From Breoghania sp. (GTDB lineage: Bacteria; Pseudomonadota; Alphaproteobacteria; Rhizobiales; Stappiaceae): 64,000 nt of DNA. Location: the NCBI RefSeq assembly GCF_030066895.1, contig NZ_JASJAV010000004.1, positions 124,001-188,000 of the forward strand, read 5' to 3'. Under the pieces are notes generated by a model that was given only the letters and a program-made list of their open reading frames with translations, ran no database searches and was not told where the DNA came from. Below are positions 51,849-61,744 of this stretch, in pieces. The position numbers and the translations under genes are program-made. The stretch's first letter is position 1. Every line of letters begins with the position of its first letter.

Positions 51849-51939
51849 CGTGTTTTACGCTTCTTGGTTTACATTTTCGCGGACAAGCCGCAGGTGTCCG
51901 GCGCCCACCGGGTTTGAGAAGTGGGCGCCGGACATAGGA

Positions 51940-53005
51940 TCAACCGACCAGGCCGATCGTCGAGGCGAACACGCTCACGGCGATGGCGGAGACGATTACG
52001 CCGCAGATCGAAGCACCCATTGCGAGGGGCATGATCATTGCGTACGGGCTGGCCTCAAAGGCGCAGCGCTGCGCGATCTTCGCGGTCGAAGGCATGCACG
52101 ACACACCGGCAATACCGATCGCCGGGTTTAAGTTGCCCTTCGTGAGCCACCACATCAGCCAACCGCCGCCGAGGTCACCGAGAGCCGAAACGGCCAGAGC
52201 GGTGATGCCGAGGAGCAGCAGGATCGCGACGCGGGGGGCGAGCAGGGTCGAAGCTTCGCAGAGCACGCCCAGGACCAGACCCAGGAACAGGGTCGAACCG
52301 TAGGTGATCGTGTGCTCGAGGAGCTGCTGATACGGCTCGATCTCGGCTTCCTTGATCACAACGCCCATGAAGAAGGACAGAATCAGCGGAGTGGCGACCG
52401 GCAGCAGCAGGCAAAGCAGAGCCGCAGCGACGATGGTGAAGACGAACTTCGCCTGCGGGCTCACGTCTGGGAACTCGAACTGGACTTCCAGGTCGCGATA
52501 CTTCGCGGGAACCAGCCAACGAACCAGGTATGGGTAACCGACGTAGCAAAGCGACAGACAGGTACAGATACGCGATGATCGAGATCGGGACGAACAGGTC
52601 CTTCGCCATGATCAGCGAGGCAAACAGCACCATCGGGCCGTCAGCACCACCGATCGAGCCAACGGCAGCGGCCTGGCCCGGCGTCAGGCTGAAGTAGTAG
52701 CCGATGACGAGGGTCACGAACGTGCCGAGCTCGGCGCACACCGCCACGGTGATCGAGGCCCAGGGTCGCGCCAGGATGAACGAAATGTCCGCCATCGTGC
52801 CGATGCCCATGAAGAGCAGACACGCGACCAACGAGTTCACGAAGGTCTTCGTCACAGCGGTACGGACGCCGCTGATGAAAGTTATACCTAATTTTAATCG
52901 CGTGTTGGCAGCCACATACTGCTTGAAGGTCTCTTCTTCTTCCTCGCGCGAGCTGATAGCAGCGATTATCGCCACTTTGCCCAGGCGGTCGGGATTGATG
53001 TCCAT
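51940..53005 (-). pseudogene. madB: madB, carboxybiotin decarboxylase sodium pump, frameshifted
   Basis: Integral membrane protein that decarboxylates carboxybiotin and exports sodium, of the OadB/GcdB/MmdB family. Segments: SLVACLLFMGIGTMADISF, VGSIGGADGPMVLFAS (with the conserved sodium-binding Asp of GGADGP), then a break near 52560. Then come VATPLILSFFMGVVIKEAEIE, HTITYGSTLFLGLVLGVLCEA and GNLNPAIGIAGVSCMPSTAKIAQ. The C-terminus (ICGVIVSAIAVSVFAS) ends at 51940. At about 355 codons it is shorter than OadB (~430), so the N-terminal helices may be missing or start differently. It is the first gene of the mad cluster. Confidence 0.85.
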
Positions 53006-53054
53006 TCGGGGCGCCTTCTGTCCACGACAAGTGTGATTGCTCGGCGACGATCAT

Positions 53055-53403
53055 TTGTCATCGCAATATACACCCGGCCAGGCGACCTGCTCCAAGGCGC
53101 GCGACCGGGCTGCGGCCAAGCGATCACTCGATAGTGTTTTGAAATCGACCAGTAAACCCTAAAGTCCCGATCATCGGTGAAGTACCAATTTCTCCCAATG
53201 CGCCACGACCCTCTCGCGCAGCCACCCGCGATCTTGATCTGTCAGACAAATAAATAAATTGATAAATTTAACTATAGAGCATCGCGCGCGTGCGCTCTCT
53301 TTCCACAACCAACGCGAGAGCGCGTCTGAGACTTCGCAATGCGAAAACGGCTGTTTCATAAGGGACGCCGGCCACACCCTGTGGCGGGCTACCGCATGAC
53401 GAA
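53055..53403. other. Intergenic region upstream of madB
   Basis: No gene recognised. It contains an AT-rich patch at about 53245-53280. The mad promoter and any malonate-responsive operator would lie here; no GntR- or LysR-type regulator gene is seen in the window. Confidence 0.4.
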
Positions 53404-55081
53404 TTAGGCGTTGACGATCTCGTCAAACCCTTCTTCGCCCGCCTCCATGGCGTCATCGAGCTCGCGTTCGGCGTTGCCTTCGAAGGCCTCTCCGTTGGTC
53501 AGCGCTTCGGCAAGCTGGACATAGAGATGGCCTGGCAGGGGCGGTGCAAAGATGTATCTCTGCGCGGATGTGACGCCCAATCTGCGCGGATGTGACGCCC
53601 AATTCCCGCAGGCGTCCGATCTGTTCCATCATCTCCACACCTTCGGCGATGATTCCCATGCCAAGCTTCCCGGCGAGCTCCACAAGCATGTCGACGATGG
53701 AGGAGGAACTCACCTCCGTCCACAGCGTGTCGACGAACATCTTGTCGATCTTGATGATGTCGATACCGAGCTTTTGCAGATAGGCCAGGCCGCCGTGGCC
53801 CGTGCCTGCGTCGTCGAGCGCCACCCGAATGCCCAGCGACTGCATCTCCGCGATGATCTTGCGCGCCATGTTCATGTCGCGCAGCGGCTGGCGCTCGGTC
53901 ACCTGCCGCACGATCTGGCTGTAGCTGATCCGCGAGTCCCCGTAGATCTCGATCAGATCCTCGATGATCCTCCGATCCTCGAAGTGCCCCGCGAACAGAT
54001 TGACGGAAAGCTTCAGATCCGGATTTTTCGAATAGAGGTTGCCGACGTCGACAAGCGTCTGACGCATGATATGGCGCGTCATCTCAAAGATGTGGCCGGA
54101 CGTCTCGGCGTACTGCATGAAATGTCCCGGAGACACGATCGATCCGTCCGGACGTTTCCAAGCGAATCAGCATCTCACAGTCGCGCAGGCCGCCGGTTTC
54201 GATATCCATGACTGGCTGGTAGTAGGGAATGAATTCGCCTTTGCGGATAGCGGCGACGAATTCATCGTTCGTTTCCTGATCCGGCTGCCACGAGATCCAG
54301 AGCGCGATGATGATGAAAATCATCGCGAGACCGCCTGCGGCCACGGCGGTCAGGACTTTCAGATTGGAGACAAGGAGCGTGGCCGCAGCGCGCGGCGCGA
54401 CGATGGTCGCCTGCAACGGGTAGCGCTTGGACCGGACGTATTCGACCATCTCTTCGCCGCCATCCGCCGTCGGGTCCGCCTGTTCGTCCTTGCTTTCGCC
54501 GACGGTCAACCACCGGACATTCTGCGCGAGCCGCACTTCCACCCGCCAGTACGCCCGGAGATATTCGGGTCCTGCATAGATTGAGACGGACGGGGCGGAG
54601 ATCTCCGCGATGAGGCGCACGCCGTTTCCGACGTGCCATGCCACGGTCGCCAGGTGCACGCTTTCGAAGGACTTGTCGAGAAGCCCAGCCCGACCATCGC
54701 CGCGTCCTCGCGGTAGGCGGGCACGATCGCCTCTCCCGAGCGCTCGCGCACTGGCGTTGAGCACATCGGCACGCCGTTGGAATCAACGACATCGATCGCC
54801 TGGACGAAGACGTGATCGCGGATGACCTCGCCATAGGCCAGATGATCGTGCGGCAAACACGTGATATGTCTCTCGCCGACCAGAGTCTGAAGCGCCGTCA
54901 CACCGTCGGACAACGCTTCTTCGGCGCGATTCACATATCGCTCGGCCGCGACCCGCAGTTCAGTATGCGCGCGCGATTCGGCGTAGTGGTCCAAACTGAA
55001 CTTGGCCACCGACAAAGGCGCGATCGCGAGTAGAACCGCGACAAAAAGTGCTCTGAAAAAGGTTTTATACCGACGGGACAA
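53404..55081 (-). pseudogene. CSS-motif EAL-domain c-di-GMP phosphodiesterase, broken
   Basis: Membrane-bound phosphodiesterase degrading cyclic di-GMP. N-terminal helix (about 8-28), a periplasmic CSS-type sensor region with ITCLPHDHL and GVPMCSTP cysteines, a second membrane helix (about 235-255), then the EAL domain. EAL segments are IPYYQPVMDIETGGLRDCEMLIRL, VNLFAGHFED, the DDAGTGHGGLAYLQ motif, KIDKMF and IAEGVEM. Frame breaks are near 54675 and 54150, and a 22-bp tandem duplication at 53560-53603 shifts the C-terminal end. Collapsing one copy restores VTSAQRYIFAPPLPGHLYVQLAEAL. Ends at TAA 53404-53406. Confidence 0.85.
53560..53603 (-). repeat. 22-bp tandem duplication in the EAL gene
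   Basis: Two perfect adjacent copies of CTGCGCGGATGTGACGCCCAAT (plus strand) at 53560-53581 and 53582-53603. 22 is not a multiple of three, so the second copy shifts the reading frame; removing it gives the canonical C-terminal EAL sequence. Confidence 0.97.
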
Positions 55082-55249
55082 GCTGTGGATCCGAAACGCA
55101 TAGGGTGACTGATCTGTTAAGAGTGCCTAATGAACGTAAATGCCGACTAAATCGCGCGAAAAATACGAGACCCGGTTGCACTGATATCCAAACTTGCAAA
55201 AACTTTCTCACCCATTCCCAAGCCCGTGATTGTCCGACAGAGAGGATGC

Positions 55250-56157
55250 ATGGAAGCCCTGTTCATTGGTCAAGCCTTATCGACATCACCTTCATCACCG
55301 ACCACCTGCCCACCGGTGACGAGAAGACGATTGCGGAGGACTACGCCGTAAGTTTTGGCGGCAACGCCGTCACCGCTGCCTTTTGCTGTGCCAAGCTTGG
55401 CTTCAAGTCCGATCTGATCGGCTCTCAGGCGAATGACTGGCTCATCCACATGTTCAACGACATGGCGGGCAAGTACGGGATCGAGATTCACGGCCGCAAG
55501 GTGCGGGAATCATCGCTGTCCTTCATCATGCCGAAGGGTTCGCAGCGTGCCATCGTGCGCTGCCGGGACGACAGCTTCCTCCACCCCTTCCCCCAGCTCA
55601 ATTTCAACGGCTGCCGCGCCCTGCATCTTGACGGCTATCTCCCCGACGCGGCCCTGCACTACGCGAAGACGTGCCGTGAAGTGGGCATCCTGACATCACT
55701 TGACGGCGGTGCGGTGCGCGCGAATACCGACGAGCTGCTGCGCTACATCGATATCGCGATCGTGTCGGAGCGCTTTTGCGAGCAGATGAACCTGAATGCC
55801 CATCAGACGCTCGAATATCTGAGGAGCCGGGGCTGCCGCATCGGCGGAAACACTATGGGTGAGCGCGGCCTCATCTGGTACGATGAAGACTGGACCATGC
55901 AGGTGATGCCGTCGCTGGCCGTTCCTCTGGAAAAGATCGTCGACACGAACGGCGCCGGCGACGTTTTCCACGGTGCGTACATCTATTCTTACCTGAACAA
56001 GCCTGACGCACGCTGGAGCGATCATTTTCGCTTTTCGCGGGCGGCTTCCGTCCATGCCATCCAGCATCTGGGCAACGAGGCCAGCCTGCCGAGCCTTGAA
56101 AACGTTCAGACCGCTAACGGTATGTTCCCCGAGGCTGCTTCCGCAGAAATTGCGTAA
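55250..56157 (+). pseudogene. PfkB-family carbohydrate kinase, frameshifted at the 5' end
   Basis: Ribokinase-like sugar kinase; substrate unknown. The natural start is the ATG at 55250 with GAGG just upstream (MEALFIGQA). One base appears lost near 55275, after which the frame continues IDITFITDHLP, VSFGGNAVTAAFCCAKLGF, LDGYLPDAALHYAKTC and the anion-hole/catalytic motif DTNGAGDVFHGAY. The longer frame with an upstream start (55105) yields an unrelated N-terminus and is probably artificial, although an in-frame ATG at 55246 would supply a start and keep almost all of the kinase. Function may thus be partly preserved. Confidence 0.75.
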
Positions 56158-56281
56158 AACGCAACATGACGCGATCCCGCCTCACGTTTGTCGCCGTTTG
56201 AACACACAGAGCCGTTTTCGCGTCCCGGATCCCGAGAAGGTCTACACGCGAAAGACCTGAACCTCAGCTTGGAGACCTCGA

Positions 56282-57463
56282 ATGGGTGCCCATAAATTCT
56301 CGCAGGCCGGATACGCCCTGATCCTCGGCGCAGCGCTTGCCCTGCCGCAAACTGCTTTCGCGTTCGAATCGACGAACAACCCCGTGGCGGATGTGTTTCT
56401 GACCTCTCTGGAAGCCGGCGACGCCAAGAACGTGGCCGTCGAGAATGTCGCGGTTTCCGGCAATCAGATTGTCCTGAACAATCTGACGGTCGACTACGAG
56501 AGCGACGGAGACACGGGCAACGTCACCATCGGCAACCTGGCGTTCTCCGATGCAACCGTTGCAACCGACGGCAGCATCAGTGCGGCGGCCCTGGCGTTGA
56601 CCGACGCCAACCTCGTCGATGACGAAGACACCATCGAATTCGCTGCAGCCGTGGTAACGGACGTGCGAATACCCTCCCCGGCCGAAATCGAGAACCCGTC
56701 CAAGGCGCTCAACGTGAAGCCCGCGTACAAGTCGCTGGAAATCACAGGGATCACCCTCAAGGCGGAAGACGAAGTGGACGTCCCGATCGAGCGAATTTCC
56801 AGCACGTTCGAGACCATGGGCACTGACGGCTCTGCGAAGGCTTCCTTCGCGATCGAGAAGTTCACGCTCGATCCCGCCGGTGTCGATGACGAGGATTTCG
56901 GTAAGACGCTGGCTGATCTCGGCTATGACGCCCTCCAGCTCGACGTCAAGGCTAAGGGCGAGTGGTCGGCGGCCGACGGCCGTCTGAACCTCGAGGATTT
57001 CCAGATCTCCGGTCAGGACATGGGCGCTTTGCACCTGTCGGCCACGATCCTAGGCGTGACGCCGGATTTCATCGGCAAGCTCGACACCGCTCAGGAGAAC
57101 TTCGGCAAGTTGATGGAGCTCCTGCAGTCGCTCTCGATCTCCGATATCCGCATTCATTTCAAGAATGACACGGTTGTGGAACGCGTTCTTGACTGTCAAG
57201 CCAAGGAAGTAGGCACGGATCGTGCCGGTCTCGTAGACCAGCTTTCCTCCTCCCTGCCCGGCATTCTCAGCTTGCTCGGCAACCCGGGCTTCCAGGAGAA
57301 GGTTGCCAAGGCCGCCACGACCTTCCTGAAGGAACCGGGCACGCTGACCGCTTCGACGCATCCCGCTCAGCCGGTTCCCGTGGCTCAGGTTGTCGGCACG
57401 GCCATGATCGCGCCGCAGACGATCCCCGACGTCCTGTCGGTCGAAGTCACGGCCAATCAGTAA
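56282..57463 (+). CDS. Exported protein of unknown function, paralogue A
   Basis: 393 residues with a signal peptide (about 1-30, ending TAFAF) and no membrane helix after it. Mature part is beta-rich with repeating short segments (VENVAVSGNQIVLNNLTVDY, VTIGNLAFSDATVATDGS) of the kind seen in AsmA-like or DUF945-like periplasmic proteins, but I cannot assign a family. The C-terminus PVPVAQVVGTAMIAPQTIP closely matches that of the next gene, so the two are tandem paralogues. An AGCTTGGAG-type site precedes the ATG. Intact. Confidence 0.75.
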   Translation: MGAHKFSQAGYALILGAALALPQTAFAFESTNNPVADVFLTSLEAGDAKNVAVENVAVSGNQIVLNNLTVDYESDGDTGNVTIGNLAFSDATVATDGSISAAALALTDANLVDDEDTIEFAAAVVTDVRIPSPAEIENPSKALNVKPAYKSLEITGITLKAEDEVDVPIERISSTFETMGTDGSAKASFAIEKFTLDPAGVDDEDFGKTLADLGYDALQLDVKAKGEWSAADGRLNLEDFQISGQDMGALHLSATILGVTPDFIGKLDTAQENFGKLMELLQSLSISDIRIHFKNDTVVERVLDCQAKEVGTDRAGLVDQLSSSLPGILSLLGNPGFQEKVAKAATTFLKEPGTLTASTHPAQPVPVAQVVGTAMIAPQTIPDVLSVEVTANQ

Positions 57464-57524
57464 TCTGCGGCATCAGATCGGCAGGCTTGAGAGCATAAGG
57501 CTGTCTTTCGATAGGAGTTATTCC

Positions 57525-59667
57525 ATGCGCTCACACGCAAGCGGCCTTTATGCCTTCGGGCTGGCCGGTCTACTCATCACCACGTCCCCTGCCCTGGCAG
57601 CACGCCAAGGCTCGGAGATCGTTGCCGGCTGGTTCGAAGACATGCTCTCGGCGGGTGCAGTCACCGCGGATTACGGCGAGATTCGCCAGGACGGTAACGA
57701 GACGATCGTCGACAATGTCGATGTGAAGTTCTCCTTCAACTACGACTTCCATACCTTCAAGAACCTGTTTTTCGAATTCGAGGCCACCTCGCCGGAAATC
57801 CGCTTCACCGGATTGACCGAAACCGACAAGACATTCTCCGCCAAAGAGATCACGTCCGCCGACGGGCTTACTCTCGATTTCAAGATGGCAACCTTCCTCG
57901 TGAAGGCAAAGGTCGGAGGGAGACGGAGCCGACGGCTCCCGCCGGAGAGACTACACCGGAGAGCTCCGGAGAGGCCAAGGAGGGCACGTCGAAGTCCCCC
58001 GAAACGGTTGAAGACGATAGCACGATCGAGGCCCCAGTCGCCCACGTGTCTCAGGTCTATAACGGGGCTGTGATCTCTGACATCGAATGGCCGCGGTTCA
58101 TTGAAGTGCCGATCGCTCCGGACAAGCAGGTCATTGGCCTGCTGCGCATGATTTCGCAGAATTTTATACGGTGGCGTCTGGCATCCTTCACCGTCGCCAA
58201 AGTGTCCAAACGGAACAGAAGCTGCCTGACGGGATGACCAGCTCGGGTACGGCATCCGGTCTGAAGGTCACCAATTACAAGAACGGGTATCTCGGACGCG
58301 AAATAATCAGCGATTACCAGATCACTGAACGGACGCCCGTGGTTGGCGGTGAAACGCGGATCACGCACACGACGATCAATTCCGGCACCGTTTCGGATGT
58401 CGATTACCGCCCGATACTGCGCGCCCTCGACCCTTCATTTCCAAAGGAAACGACAAGCGATACCGTTATGGGCGACCTGTCCGTCAAGGGCATTACGGTC
58501 ACAGTACCGAAAGAAAACCTTACTCTCACCATGGATGACCTGTCCTTCAAAGATATGGGGCTGGCTGCAAAGAGTGGTTCGCTTTTGACGCTGCTCGACC
58601 ATCTGGCATCGGGGCAGGAAGTGGATTCGAAGTAGTTCGTCGAGCCGATTTTCGAATTCATCAGCGGCTACCGTCTTGCCGATGCGCACATGCACGGGCT
58701 CCAGGTCAAGGTGAAGAACACGCTTGTCGGCCAGATCGATCACTTGAAAGTCGCCGATATCGACAACGATGGTATCGGGACCGTTCTGATCGAAGGCGCA
58801 GGCGGTCTGAATCCTGAAAACACCTCGCAGGCGGGCGTAGCGCGTTTCGCTTTGAACAATCTGCGCTTTCCCATCCGCGAGGCCATCTTCGCGGTGGCGG
58901 AAAACAAGTACTCTACGAACCTTGCCCAGCGTATGGCGGTGGTTCTCACCATTGGCGGCATCGAACTCGATGATGCCGTGCTTTCGGGCATCACCCGGAC
59001 GGGCTTGTTCTCACTCGCCAAATACCGGTTGCTGCTGGAGAACTATATCGGCCCGATCCCCACGAGCATTTCGAGCACGCTCACCGATCTCGATATGCCC
59101 GTCTCGCTGGTGAACAATCCGCAGGGCCGCGCCGCGCTCAAGGATCTCGGCTTCGACGTTCTCAAGATCAACCAGGATCTGTCCGTCCACTGGGACAAGG
59201 ATACCGGCGATCTTGATCTCGAGCAGGCTCACGTCTCTCTTGAGAACGGCGCGACGGCGACCGTGAAGCTGACCTTGGGCGGCGTACCGCAATTCCTCTT
59301 CGAGGACCCGCGCCGGGCGCAGGAATCGCTTGCGACCCTGACCGTTAAGCGCGGCTCCATCGTGATCGAAGACGCCTCGACGATCATCCGCATGATCGAG
59401 TTGCAGGCCAAGAAGGCCAATGTTTCGCAGCTTGAAATTCGCGCGGCTACCGTCGCGCAGATCCGGGACGCTCTCGGCCCCCTCGCATCGTCGACCTTTG
59501 CGGATGACCTGAGCGATGCGGCGGACAGGTTCATGCAGAACCCGGAACGTCTGGAAGTCCGCCTGGATCAGAAAAGCCCGATTCCCGTGACCCAGCTTCT
59601 CGGCATGGCGGCGACCGCGCCGCAGGCGATCCCGAACGTGCTCGGCGCGAACGTCAGCGCCGACTAG
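57525..59667 (+). pseudogene. Exported protein of unknown function, paralogue B, broken
   Basis: Longer paralogue (about 714 codons) with a signal peptide (about 1-26, ending ALAAR). It shares layout and C-terminus with paralogue A (SPIPVTQLLGMAATAPQAIP). A Glu/Thr/Pro-rich linker (about residues 132-165 when joined) separates two beta-rich halves. Frameshifts lie near 57916 at a GGAGGG run and near 58160. A TAG at 58633-58635 interrupts the third part (GQEVDSK-x-FVEPIFEFISG). The 3' part from 58690 reads intact to 59667. A ribosome binding site AGGAG precedes the ATG. Confidence 0.72.
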
Positions 59668-59703
59668 CGGTGGCCGGACCTCCGGACCTCCAATCAAACA
59701 AAA

Positions 59704-59738
59704 AAGAAGGCCCGCTCCGATGAGGAGCGGGCCTTCTT
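59704..59738. terminator. Bidirectional terminator between paralogue B and rnd
   Basis: AAGAAGGCCCGCTCC and GGAGCGGGCCTTCTT form a perfect 15-base-pair stem with a GATGA loop, flanked by A- and T-rich sequence between two converging genes. Confidence 0.9.
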
Positions 59739-59769
59739 ATGTAAGCCAGAAATGAAAAACGCTACCGCT

Positions 59770-60975
59770 CTATTCCACGGCAGCGACCTCAACTTCCTTG
59801 TTGCCCTTGCCCGCGGGCTCGTCCTGCGGCAGGTCAATCAAAATAGTGCGGCCGTGCGCAAATGCCAGCGCCAACCGTCCGTGTTTAAGCTTGATGGCGG
59901 CCTGTCCGAACAACTCTCCGCGCCAGCCTTTCAGCGCGGCGACGTCCGCATTGTCGTCGGAGGCGATCTGCTCCAACTCGTCCACGGTTGCGACCACCTT
60001 CGCGGCGACGCCGTGATCCTCGCACACGAGCTTCAGCAGAACCTTCAGCAGTTCCACCGCTGCCGCGGATCCTTCCGCCTGAAGACAGTCGCGCGGCACC
60101 GGCGGCAGATTCTTCTTCGGAATGGCGCGTGCACGAGCAACGGCGGCCAGAATATCGTCGGCCACACGTGAGCGTTCGAAACCGCGCGGGATCGTGCGCA
60201 ACGCACCGAGCGCAGCGGGATCGCCCGGCTGCTGGGCAGCGATCTCGTAAATCGCCTCATCCTTGATAACCCGGCTGCGCGGCACATCGCGGCGCTGGGC
60301 CTCTTTCTCGCGCCAGGCGGCAACTTCCTTGAGAACCGCCAGCTCGATCGGCTTGCGCACGCGTATCTTTAGGCGCTTCCAGGCGTTCTCTGGCGCCATG
60401 CGGTACGTCTCGGGCGAGGTCAGGACCCGCATTTCCTCCGAAACCCAGTGCGCCCGGTTCTGCTCCTCGAGGTTCGCCTTCAGGAACAGATAGACCTCAC
60501 GTAAGTGAGTCACATCGGCCAGCGCGTAGACGAGCTGTTTCTCGGTCAGCGGGCGATGCGCCCAATCGGTGAAGCAGTGCGTCTTATCGGTGCGGTGCCC
60601 GGTGATCTTTCCGACGATCTGGTCGTAGGAGACGGAATCTCCAAAGCCACACACCATGGCTGCGACCTGCGTATCGAAGACCGGTTGGGGAACGAAGCCG
60701 CCCAGATGGAACACGATTTCGATATCCTGACGGGCGGCGTGAAAGACCTTCACGACGCTTTCGTCGCGCATCAAATCGAAAAAGGGTGAGAGATCAATAC
60801 CGTTGGCCATGTGGTCGACGATCACGGCGTCTTCAGGGCCTGCCAGCTGGATCAGGCAAAGCTTCGGCCAGAACGCGCTCTCGCGCATGAATTCGGCGTC
60901 GACGGTGACGAAATCGAATTTCGCGAAGCGGGAACAGGCAGCTGCAAGATCGGATGTTTTTGTAATCGGCGTCAT
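59770..60975 (-). CDS. rnd: Ribonuclease D
   Basis: 3'-5' exoribonuclease of the DEDDy family that trims tRNA 3' ends. The 401 residues comprise the exonuclease domain with VTVDAEFMRE (first acidic pair), FHAARQDIEI (third acidic residue) and YALADVTHLREV (YxxxD). An HRDC domain with KRLKIRVRKPIELAVLKEVAAWRE follows, then a C-terminal second helical domain. Length and motifs are normal. In Caulobacter RNase D joins the RNase E degradosome, so this intact gene and rne may act together. Frame intact. Confidence 0.96.
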   Translation of the reverse strand: MTPITKTSDLAAACSRFAKFDFVTVDAEFMRESAFWPKLCLIQLAGPEDAVIVDHMANGIDLSPFFDLMRDESVVKVFHAARQDIEIVFHLGGFVPQPVFDTQVAAMVCGFGDSVSYDQIVGKITGHRTDKTHCFTDWAHRPLTEKQLVYALADVTHLREVYLFLKANLEEQNRAHWVSEEMRVLTSPETYRMAPENAWKRLKIRVRKPIELAVLKEVAAWREKEAQRRDVPRSRVIKDEAIYEIAAQQPGDPAALGALRTIPRGFERSRVADDILAAVARARAIPKKNLPPVPRDCLQAEGSAAAVELLKVLLKLVCEDHGVAAKVVATVDELEQIASDDNADVAALKGWRGELFGQAAIKLKHGRLALAFAHGRTILIDLPQDEPAGKGNKEVEVAAVE

Positions 60976-61112
60976 AATTCAAGAGCTATAGCGCAGCTTG
61001 AATGCCTTGTCGCCCCTTCGCCTCCAATACGCCGCAATTCGCGCCTTGGAGAAGCGCACAAGGTGCGCTTATATGGTTGAAACACGATTTAAAAAGAGGG
61101 AGGCAGGCCCAG

Positions 61113-61744
61113 ATGCGCACGATCCTGGTTGCGAACCGCAAAGGTGGTTGCGGAAAAACCACCGTAGCGACGACCATTGTTTCCGCACTCACCGCGCGCG
61201 GTCAATCGATCGCGCTCGCTGATGCCGATCGACAGAAGTCATCCTTGAAGTGGATCGATCTGAGACCGAAGGTCGCAACGCCGATCACGAAGCTCAACTG
61301 GACGAAAGACAAGGCGTTGGGCGATGCGCCGGACAACATCGACACAGTCGTTATCGACGGCCCCGGAGCGTTGTCGACGGCGCATGCCGAAAGCCTGATC
61401 AAGGAGGTGGACGAGATTGTCGTGCCGGTTCTGCCTTCAATCTTCGACATGGATTCCACGGATCAATCTTCGACATGGATTCCACGGATCGTTTTCTGGA
61501 GAAGATCGCGAAGCTGAAAAAGGTGCGGAAGGGAAAGGCCGATATTCAGGTCATAGCCAATCGCGTGCGGCTCAAGAGCCAAGCTCTTGCGCAAACTGGA
61601 CGGCCCCTGCTGGCACATATCAGCGATCGCGTCGCCTACTCCAATCTCGCAGGTCAGGGGCTCACCATCTTCGACAGCACCACACGGGAGTTCGCCCCAC
61701 TGCGCAATCAGTGGCAACCGCTCCTGCTGGCATTCGACGCCTGA
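61113..61744 (+). pseudogene. ParA-family ATPase, interrupted by a 26-bp duplication
   Basis: MinD/ParA-type ATPase, orphan (no parB next to it). The ATG at 61113 follows GGGAGG. The deviant Walker A is ANRKGGCGKTTVATTI; VVIDGPGALS covers the Walker B region. At 61439-61490 a 26-bp tandem duplication shifts the frame, giving a stop at 61517. Collapsing the duplication restores VPVLPSIFDMDSTDRFLEKIAK and an open frame to 61744 (about 200 residues). The role (chromosome, plasmid or protein positioning) cannot be told. Confidence 0.85.
61439..61490 (+). repeat. 26-bp tandem duplication in the ParA-like gene
   Basis: Two perfect adjacent copies of a 26-base unit beginning AATCTTCGACATGG, at 61439-61464 and 61465-61490. 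It is the only visible lesion in the gene. Confidence 0.97.

Noticed and set aside
55105-55249. Upstream start of the PfkB-type kinase at 55105
   Set aside because: It gives an unrelated basic N-terminus. The family start MEALFIGQA lies at 55250 in another phase with its own ribosome binding site.
17709-61744. Reassignment of TAG or TGA as sense codons to explain the in-frame stops
   Set aside because: accB, accC and aspS end in TAG and rne ends in TGA at the correct family lengths, and frameshifts occur in the same genes. Nonsense mutation is simpler.
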